Assembly (NCBI GenBank): GCA_030848705.1
Contig: CM061243.1
Coordinates: 100,190,436 to 100,254,435 of the forward strand
Reading direction: 5' to 3'
Length of the DNA: 64,000 nt
From: Heracleum sosnowskyi
Lineage: Eukaryota; Streptophyta; Magnoliopsida; Apiales; Apiaceae
The position numbers and the translations under genes are program-made. Below the pieces are notes generated by a model that was not told the DNA's origin, did no database searches, and saw only the letters and a list, made by a program, of their open reading frames with translations. Below, one piece after another: positions 55,721 to 64,000 of this stretch. How positions within the stretch are numbered: position 1 is the first letter of the stretch; each line of letters opens with the position of its first letter.

Positions 55721-56983
55721 ATGGCTAGTTTTTTCTTAGTTCATGTCCCTCCTATCCACAATACACATGAACCTAAACCCAATAAAAAGCCCACCACATT
55801 CACCTCCGGCCACCACCACCTTCTTTCCAAAGCCCAATCCACCGTTTCCATTTGCGTTCTCCTCCTTTTACTCTCTCTCCTCCTCTTCACTCTCTCTACT
55901 TTCGAGCCCACCACTGCTACAACAATGCATCGCCGTCGTAAACTCGCGTTCATTAAATTACGTAAACACCCCTTAACGGAAAAATCATTCGCGTTACAAG
56001 GGATGGGGACTTTGTATAGGAGAGGTACAAGAAGCATGCATGGTTTGATAATATGTCATTTAACGGAGTCCGTTACAGTTAATGATGTTAGCCTTTTCTT
56101 GAGGCTGTTTTTTAGGTCTTCTCTTTACTCGAAATTTGATATTCTTTTTATTTTTAATTCCAGTTCTGCCCTTGTTTTTGATAATGTGATTAGGAGAGAA
56201 AATGATTTGTTTTTGAATTTATTGACTCGGTTTAAGCAACTCAATCGTAGTGATGAAAATGTGAAGTCGAGTTTTGATGGGGTCCACTTTATGAAATTGA
56301 GAGAGAAGGAGAAAGAGAGTGAGGAGATAATATGGGGAAAGAGAGTTGGAAATGTGAGTGAGTTGACTCGGTTGAGTTATGGCTCGGTGATTGGTTTTGA
56401 AGTTGATGAGTTTGACTCGGAGAACTCGTTGAGTGGATTTATGGACCACGTTCCCATGAGTTTGAGAAGGTGGGCTTGTTACACGATGTTGTTGGGTAGG
56501 GTTAGAAGGAGTTTCAAGTACACAATGCTAGTGGATTTAAAGGAAGTGTTGTTACTCGGTGACCCACTCGGCCGAGTCAATAACAAGAGTCCCGAGTCGA
56601 TATATTTATCAACATTTCCGACTCTTAACAAGCATGGTAAAAGAAACTCCGAGTTGAGTCAGGTGAGTCCGTCAATTATATTTGGTGGAGCTCGTGGGAT
56701 TAGACGGTTATCAAACGCAATGTTAATAGAGATTGTACGTACAGCCATGCAACGTAAACGGAAGAACTCGGTGTCTGAGTCGGGAGTGTTGAGTCAACTC
56801 GTGAAGAACGAGTACTTTTTAAAGAATGTGAAGCTGACGGTTACTACCGAGTTGACACCTGAAGCAAGTTCACTCAACTCAGCTGGTTCGTTGTCAAATT
56901 ACACCGTGTTACGACGTGGGAATAATAATATAGATATGGTGTATGGCAAATTTATGAAACATGGCCTCGTAGAGCAAAGTTAG
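55721..56983 (+). CDS. Plant type II membrane protein of unknown function
   Basis: An intact single-exon gene of 420 codons; the start fits the TATA box and leader. The N-terminus is about 40 polar, mostly basic residues, followed by one hydrophobic segment at about 41-61 (SICVLLLLLSLLLFTLS), which predicts a signal-anchored type II protein, probably of Golgi or endomembranes. The lumenal part has SMHGLIICHLTESVT near 104, a LFLRLFFRSSLYSK segment near 125, YTMLVDLKEVLLLGDPLG near 275 and SPSIIFGGARGIRRL near 322. The last two look like the fold of glycosyltransferase-like plant proteins, where VDLKEVLLLGDPL would sit near the metal-binding region, but I see no clear DXD. I recall similar plant proteins listed only as a DUF (perhaps DUF7780). 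It is a host gene, not transposon-derived. Confidence 0.85.
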   Translation: MASFFLVHVPPIHNTHEPKPNKKPTTFTSGHHHLLSKAQSTVSICVLLLLLSLLLFTLSTFEPTTATTMHRRRKLAFIKLRKHPLTEKSFALQGMGTLYRRGTRSMHGLIICHLTESVTVNDVSLFLRLFFRSSLYSKFDILFIFNSSSALVFDNVIRRENDLFLNLLTRFKQLNRSDENVKSSFDGVHFMKLREKEKESEEIIWGKRVGNVSELTRLSYGSVIGFEVDEFDSENSLSGFMDHVPMSLRRWACYTMLLGRVRRSFKYTMLVDLKEVLLLGDPLGRVNNKSPESIYLSTFPTLNKHGKRNSELSQVSPSIIFGGARGIRRLSNAMLIEIVRTAMQRKRKNSVSESGVLSQLVKNEYFLKNVKLTVTTELTPEASSLNSAGSLSNYTVLRRGNNNIDMVYGKFMKHGLVEQS

Positions 56984-58809
56984 TGAGAGTACTATTTATT
57001 AATTAAAGTATTCAATGTTCGATTATTGAGATCGTGAAAAAAAATTCACGCATTGTGATTTTGTCGCTCAATTAGACAAATACATCTTTTGATCAAATTT
57101 ATGAAACATGTATGTTCGTTTCCATTACATTCTTTGGTTTATAATAATGATTGTTAAAAAAAAATGTGTTAAATATTTTAAAATTTGTGTTGTCAACATA
57201 GTCTATACAAATTTTATGAAGGAAATTGTTAGACCATAAACAATCACAAAGTATGTAATAAGTGTGTAGATAAATTAATAAAAAGTATTACATGTCGCTG
57301 TTAAATCGATCAAAGGAGACGATCACGAAAAGCTAACTTTTTAATTGATGATCACAATTTACAAGTTGGATAAAAATGATTCATCATACGAGGTCCGTGA
57401 AATTATACAAAGTAATTGTGACATTAACAAAGTTGCTGGATATTAATGTTGGAACCGTTAAAAACAACTACTGTACTATAATTTGAGAAGACTTTTTATT
57501 TTTGAAATTTTAGAAACAACTTCGAGTACGTGAATACTTATCCACGACCACATCTCCATTCAAATTTCTCTAACAAAATTGATGCATAAGTAATACTTAT
57601 CCACAAAGAATGATTCGATACGTGGAGATGGAGGGGACGAAGGGGTCCATAATAAATTTGGACAACAAGCTTTCACCAAAATACAAAAGCAAATTCAATC
57701 AAACTGGCACACAACAAACACATTTTTGATACACTTGTTGGATTATACGATTAATTAATACAGATTTAAATTATAAGCAAATTACAAACTCAATAATTGT
57801 TGGGTGAATGGTATTGCAATCAGACGAACGTCAGTTAGCCATAAGCTAATTAGTAAAGTTTGTCTACAGACACAAAAAAATCAGAACTTTAAACCTCTAA
57901 ATAAGCTTAGTATGTTGAGTGTTTAAAAATGAGATAATCAGAAATCAGATCAATGAATAATAAGAATGATAAAAAAGCTCTAAGAGTCATTCATGCAATA
58001 TCGTGTTTTATTTGCTTGATCAATTAGGGCAGTTAATTACGCATTTTGTCGCTGAAAAGGAATCCAAGAAATACTTTCTTGGATGATTTTGTCAGCCAAT
58101 ACGGAATGAAAATGGAAGATTCCCTGCCTTTGGTTCATTAAGTTTCTTTATACTGGGCCTAGTCAAAACTCAAAAGTAGCAGTTTTTGTGCAAAGGGCGC
58201 TTCTGTGATGCAAAATGACTACTGTTAAACCAATCAACACCAAAAATGTTCTCATGCTCACCCTTGCATAATATCTGTAACATTCTCCCACTTCTCCTAA
58301 AGGTTACAGGATTGATAAGAGTTACACAGTAACACTCATAAATTACAAGTTCTAGTATACACAAAAATATTTCTTCTCATAGCAAACATCTCAGACTCAG
58401 CCTACAAACATAACGGCTGGAACTGATTACCAATCCCATGCATATACACCCCTTTTCCATTTTTGATGAATAAATAATTTTTTTTTAAAATGGAACCCTT
58501 TAAATTTGACAAACCTGGATACATTTTCAAATCAAACTAAAAGAATTAGCCTGCCCATATCTTCCTATACCTAAAATCTATAATCAAAACAAATGCAGCA
58601 GAAAACAGAAGGAGCGGACACTCGGGGCAGGCTTAAAATGCCAATAAACGTAGCTAAGCTCATCACGTGGCAACCAGAAGAAATTGGGGCACCGTCGTAA
58701 TAGCAAAGTTTCGTTGTCAAAACAGCAACGAGGCCAAGGCACACTTAAAATTGTAGGAAAAGACAATGATGAGGGGGGTACATATATATTGAAAATTTCA
58801 AGTTCAACA
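56984..58809. other. Intergenic DNA between the two host genes
   Basis: AT-rich with short poly(A) and poly(T) runs. No ORF with a believable product and no element with clear ends. The last 250 bp or so are probably the villin 3' UTR (polyadenylation signals not defined). Confidence 0.5.
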
Positions 58810-59275
58810 CTAGAACAGATCAACTTTTTTCTTTAGCATGTCTTGCTTCCACTTTGGCAACTTATAGAATGCTTCTTTCAACATTCCAAATATAGTCTGG
58901 AATTCCTCGTCTGAGAGATAGGCCTGAAAGTAGAAAACCGGCAATCAGAAAAAGGAAGAGGAAAAATAGGAGCTGGAGTAAAATAATTCTCAGAATCACC
59001 AACCTCTCTTTGTTTAAAATCAATTCCAGTGACTGGGTTATCAGATTTAGCTTTCAACCGTTCATAATCAAATGTAATTTGACTTCCACTACCATTCTCC
59101 TCCTGCTCTGCTTCTGGTTTTGATTCTGAATCCTCATTATTCTGTGATACAGGCTGTACAATCAGTGTCTCCTCAACAACAGTAGTTTCTTTGGAATCCG
59201 CAACCTCCGGTAAGTACTCACTCTTTTCTACAGTACACAAGTTGCAGGATAAAGAGAAAAGTAACTTAGCAAAAA

Positions 59276-59364
<89 letters not shown>

Positions 59365-62300
59365 TATTAAACACACAAGGTTGGTGTAGCTTCATTTGAA
59401 TAATAAATGTGAATGTTTTTCTGCTAGGTATGCATGGCCCTAAGTGCGGGAATCCAAACCAGAATTCAATCACATTTTAAGGCCTCTACTTTTTTCATGT
59501 GGTACTTCAATCCAATGGGTTAGGCTATTTAAATTCATATTAACTAAAAAATAGTTCCTGCCGAAAGGGAGGATGTTTTGCTCTCTGCACTCTAGGCCGG
59601 TCATTGCTACAAAGCCTTCAATTTTTCTGTTGCGTGGTCCTCTCATTTTTATCTATGAATTTAATTCCTATGTGCAACGGTATATACATAAGCATAAGAT
59701 ATATCGAAACAATTATTTGGGACTCCATGCTATCTAAATAAAGATGAAATAAAATCCAACCCGAATGCATTGGTTCTGTGGGAGGAATTTTACTGGACTG
59801 GGCCGGAGAGGATTCAGGCGAACCCTTCTTTTCAGCAGTAAGAACCGAAGATAAGGCAGCTACTGCGGCTGCTCTTTGTGATCCTCGACTCACTCCTGCT
59901 GATTTTGGAGAAGCATCACGTTTAGGCCCTGGTGCCGAACTAAATGCAGAGTTCAAAGCAGCCAAAGCTGAAGCTCTTTGAGTTGGTCCTCCTTGATTCG
60001 TCCCATTTGATTTATCCTAATTTTACAATAAGATGAAAGATCAAAAATCTTGTTTTCTCATTACCTCTCACAAGATCATAAGCAACAAAGGGCAGATAGA
60101 CATACAATAATCAAACAATATAAACAAGTAAATGCATACACCTCAATGTCACACACTTGTTTCCATTATTGTCTAAATATTTAATGAATGATAATGATAT
60201 CGAATATGACGCTAGCATAAGTTCAAGCATGTTGCTTTCTCAGATTAATTGAAGCCCCACTTTTTTTGGCATCTTTGATTGGTACAGTTAATAAGGTTTA
60301 TAAATATATACTACACTACTTAATCAGCAAAGAGAAAGCATATAACAAAAGGATAGATGGTGATTTGCTGCTTCTGAAATTCCATACATTAACTGTGCAG
60401 AATATGTGTTGAGCATTACTAGAAGTTGAGTTGGGTGTTTACCTCTGCTCCATGACCAGACCCAAAAAGTAGCATAACTTTCTTTTGAAATGAATTTCCA
60501 TGAGCCTTTTATTTGCATCCAGGGGAATAGAAAGACAAAAGAACAACACAATATAGATAAGTAAAACTGTAAAATCATGAAAAAGATAATTAGCTAAAAA
60601 AACAATGCACGGGATGTATGCATCTAGCCAAATCGAGAAATATATAAGATCACAACAGTTCTAAAGCATGGAAAATTTTGTAGAAGCTATTAATAAACTA
60701 TTAAACATAGTTACTGCATCTAAAGAATATATCTAAACTGGCTTGGCATAAAACAGCATAATAAAGTTTGATATAAATGTGGAGATGGAACATCTAAATA
60801 GAGGGCTTCGAGTACAGTACAATAGTATGAAATAGAAGAAGCTGCCCCCTATTAGTATGAAATATTTAAGTAGTCTATTTTATAGGTTGTAAAGGAATGT
60901 TCCAGTTCATTGTGGGTTCCCATATTTTGTTACATGTCTATCCTAATTTTTGACAACATGCAAATAACAAATTAAAAAAAAATGGAGAAAGAGTATCTAA
61001 AGGTCACTCAAATTTACAATATTTGGACACCTAATCAAAAATTTAACCGTAAGGATGTAAATATCTAGTAAAAATAAATAAAAATGCAAATTTTCAAATG
61101 ATTTAGTGATTTGGATCAATCATATTTTAACGAAAAAAAATCGATCAATCTCTACCGTTAACATTATATAAGAAAACGATATCATTATAAAACCAATACT
61201 CTACAACTTAATTTTGCCTAAAAAATATTCTATGACAATAGTATGACATAATCTTTACATCCGTATGGTCAGATCGTCAAAAAACATTTATTAAATACGA
61301 TTATAGGCCACACTAATAGAAAAGTTTCTATGGTGGCCTTTAGAAACTCCAAGCCCAAAATGGGAAAGTTCTTTCAAAAGAAAATTATAAGATAAGCACC
61401 GGGCGGTATAATTAGGTATCAAGTGTATGAAATAGCATAGAATATATAACGTACAAGCTGTTCAGATTCCTTCCCTCTTGCTTGTGATATAGCTACACCT
61501 AATCCCGGAATTGGCAGTTAGTTTTGGTACTTATCTTAATTCCTTACCCTTCCTTCTGTTTTACTTTACTGGTGATATGGACAAACAGGCATATGTTCAC
61601 TGTTACATGGGGTTAATAGGCTAAAACATAATCGAACTGACTCAAAACTTGCAATTGGGTTACTGAACTCAAAAAGCTTGCATTTACATAACTCGAGCAA
61701 TTAAAACTTGCATTTAGGTAACTGCCGTTAACATCACTAACAGAATAAAAACTGAACTTGCGACTTACAAAACTGAACTCAACCCCAACTTGCATTTACA
61801 TTACTAGATTAATAAAAACTTGTAACTAGGGGCACTGAATAAAAATAAACTTGCAACTGGGGTACTGAACAAAAATAAACTTGCAATCTCTCTCATCTCT
61901 CACTCTCTCTCCTCTCTCAATCTCTCTCATCTCTTAATCTCTCTCCTCAATCTCTCTTCTCTCTCAATCTCTCTCTTCTCTCCATCTCTCTCCTCTCCCA
62001 ATCTCTCTCAATCTTCATCCTCTCAATATAATTTTAACACGATTATATTTTATATGATTTTGGATAAGTACAAAGTTGATTTCAATTATTAATTTTTATA
62101 CTAAAAACTAAATTATTAATTTTAATTGAGTAAATAAATGTATATAAATGAAAATATGTGATATTTCATAATTTTTTTACTTTGATTACCCAATTTCAAG
62201 TTGGGGATCAGTTTAGTTATTCGATTGCAACTTTTTATTAGTTCAGTTAGTTAATTGCAAATTTATATTAGTTCAGTTAGTCGAGTGAGTTTTTTGAGTT

Positions 62301-63481
62301 CAGTAACCCAATTGAAAGTTTTGGGTTAGTTCAGTGATGTTTTAGCCTATTAACCCCTGTTACATGTAGTACAAATTTGTCTTAAATTGGTTTAGTTTAG
62401 TTACAGGTTTATATTAATCACCTCATAAACAGATGTGGCCCATATACCACAACTCGAGCTTAGTCATTATTTTAATGCAAATAACACTTGAGCTCGACTC
62501 ACCAAGTGAACTCTAGTCTATTTGAGTGAGCACAATTGACTTAAGATGGCAAGGCTGAAGTCTTAGGGGCAGCCTGATTCTAATATAGCCAAGACGGGTT
62601 TTTTCCTATGAATTCAACTAAGTTTACATTGCTGCCACCATTATAAGGATCAACATCACCATCACTACTGGACTTAAAGATTTAGATATGCAAAAGCAAT
62701 CATTCATAATATGAAAAACAAAAAACCATATGATGCAAGACATACTGTAGCTTTAGAAGAATCCCATGAAAAGAATGTTGTGAAGAAGCATGGTTCATTT
62801 CCTTCCGTGACTTTGTATAGAGGTACTTTTGGGGACAACCCATCGAGAGACACAGCCATATCAATATATTTCTGCAATAACTTTCAATTATTCATGCAGT
62901 ACAGACTAAAAACCATAATCCCTGCAAGGCTTAGATTAATGATTAATCAAGCATAATCTAGCAGTACCTGACCGTACTCAAGCGAGTTTTGCTTTTCAGT
63001 TGAGTCTGCAGACTGACCAACCCAGACAAACACCTCAGCATGTGAATCAAGTATCAAAACATCCTCAGTCAACAGGTCATCTTGAGAAAAATTGTAAACT
63101 TCTTCAACCTGTCAAAAATAGCATATTCAAATTGTAAAATTTGCTAAGAATAGAACTTGGATATCAGGAGGGTAACTGGGCTACATATTCTTACCTCAAA
63201 TTTTCCTGGAGGTCGACATGGCAGCAGGAATAAGACAGTAAAAAGAAGTGGTTAGAGGGGGATAACATATTTTATTAAAAAAAATTATACAAAGTATAAA
63301 CTATTTGTTAAGCATCTACTAACAAAAAAACACCTTTATCAATTGAGAACGTGAATAAGTGGGGATCTCTGAGGACATCCGGACACACTTTTTTGCTGGT
63401 GTAACTTTGTTTTCCTCCAAGAGCAAACCAGAACGATGAGTTTTCAGTTCCTTCTTTGGCATGTTTCACCACAGCACCGGG
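58810..63481 (-). CDS. VLN: Villin, C-terminal part of the gene (VLN2/VLN3-like)
   Basis: Villins bundle, cap and sever actin filaments in the cytoplasm. Eight exons read right to left with GT-AG introns and matching phases: 63481-63334, 63205-63195 (11 nt), 63108-62968, 62871-62746, 60505-60443, 60016-59794, 59227-59004 and 58923-58810 (stop TAG 58812-58810). The first exons encode part of the sixth gelsolin repeat (FWFALGGKQSYTSKK, VFVWVGQSADSTEKQN, KYIDMAVSLDG, GNEPCFFTTFFSWD). The linker follows (QRASALAALNSAFSSAPG, RAAAVAALSSVLTAEKK). The acidic neck and headpiece end the protein (FDYERLKAKSDNPVTGIDF, YLSDEEFQTIFGM, KWKQDMLKKKVDLF). Headpiece actin-binding lysines are kept. The N-terminal five repeats lie beyond 64000. 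The gene looks intact here. Confidence 0.93.
59279..59361. repeat. (GA)n microsatellite in a villin intron
   Basis: An uninterrupted GA run of about 82 bases in the intron between the linker exon and the neck exon, some 50 bp from the acceptor of the next exon. On the transcribed strand it is a CU-rich tract. Confidence 0.95.
61610..62357. mobile_element. Mutator-like MITE in a villin intron
   Basis: Inverted ends GGGTTAATAGGCTAAAACAT with complement at the right end, extending about 70 bp with mismatches. The 9-bp duplication TGTTACATG (61601-61609 and 62358-62366) is perfect. No ORF. The centre holds a CT-rich microsatellite at 61886-62015. Confidence 0.9.
61886..62015. repeat. CT-rich microsatellite
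   Basis: Imperfect TCTCTC/CATCTCTC repeats of about 130 bp, inside the MITE. Confidence 0.9.
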
Positions 63482-64000
63482 CTGAATGTACAAAACAAAA
63501 TATTTTATTGAATTGTACATCTTATTCCAAAACAAAGTTTTCTAAAGCTTAATATTCTGCTTCTCTTTATTTACAAAAAAATTCAAAGTTAGTTAGCAGT
63601 TTTACAAGCAAAATCAGAAAAATTAAGAAAGCAAAACTACACAAATTTATCAAAAACTTGAAGAAGATTTCATATATCTTGGCTAAGCTGCCATGTTACA
63701 GTTACACGTATTAACATAAAGCGGCCCTTCACATTGGTTTTTGTAAATCCTGACAGCTTTAGGCTATGATTGGCATGTAACTTTTCGGAGCTTTTAGGAT
63801 AATCTTTAGCTTTTGTGGGATAAATAGCTACTGAGGTCTTGTTCAGTTTGAAAAGGCTTTATAAGCAGTTGTAGCTCTTTTAGCTCTTAAATCGAAAGAT
63901 ATATTAGCTTACAACAATTATTTGTAGATTTTCCATTTTATCCCTCTTGCATTTACTTCTCAAAAGTTATATCATTAATGCACAACTTTCATTCCTTTGT
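63482..64000 (-). other. Villin intron reaching the window edge
   Basis: AT-rich sequence upstream of the first visible villin exon, with no coding match before the window ends. Motifs near 63760-63850 (GGCTATGATTGGCATG, GGTCTTGTTCAGTTTG) look like part of a small transposon, but its ends cannot be set here. Confidence 0.5.

Larger units (their letters stand above)
60506..62745 (-). other. Large villin intron with a transposon insertion
   Basis: The 2240-bp intron carries the 748-bp Mutator-like MITE described separately. The rest is AT-rich and holds no gene. Confidence 0.75.

Noticed and set aside
59228..59473. 81-codon Ser/Leu frame over the GA microsatellite
   Set aside because: It is a translation of the dinucleotide repeat inside a villin intron.

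Overview
The window is plant nuclear DNA (spliced genes, Ty3/gypsy and Ty1/copia retrotransposons, CACTA, hAT, Mutator and Stowaway DNA elements, a plant villin gene). An asterid dicot, possibly Apiaceae, is my guess from the flavour of the retroelements; nothing in the sequence proves the species. About 85-90% of the 64 kb is transposable element. Only two convincing host genes are present, both at the right-hand end.

Layout. 1-852: unclassified AT-rich DNA. 853-10988: a complete Tat-lineage Ty3/gypsy element (+) with identical 508-bp LTRs and a 5-bp target duplication; it carries one intact 1889-codon gag-pol and a separate three-exon gene in antisense. 10989-12103: flanking DNA with a Helitron-like terminus. 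12104-22380: an older, broken Tat-type element (-) with a decayed antisense gene (+), a 48-bp tandem array, a hAT MITE in its gag region and a truncated 5' LTR. 22381-26343: the 3' remnant of a third such element (+), with antisense-gene remains and its 3' LTR. 26344-27985: an orphan exon and a small LTR element with one LTR inverted. 27986-38760: a 10.8-kb CACTA transposon (TAA duplication) with decayed TNP2-type and Transposase_24-type genes (-). 38969-55532: a nest in which a Stowaway MITE contains a hAT-like element, which contains a Mutator-like foldback (9-bp duplication), which contains a probable solo LTR, which contains a young 13.8-kb Sirevirus-like copia element (GCAAC duplication). 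The copia element has gag, pol and a very large extra ORF of 1562 codons.

Host genes. 55721-56983 (+) is a single-exon gene for a type II membrane protein of unknown function whose TATA box lies 68 bp from the edge of the nest. 58810-63481 (-) is the 3' part of a villin gene (last gelsolin repeat to headpiece, eight exons seen, including an 11-nt microexon); its 5' part lies beyond the window.

Themes. Three different Tat-type elements each keep a spliced gene of the same family running antisense from just inside the 3' LTR. The copia element has arrays of the same short hairpin-forming motif in its LTR leader and in the leader of its extra ORF, which suggests a shared control signal for two translation units.
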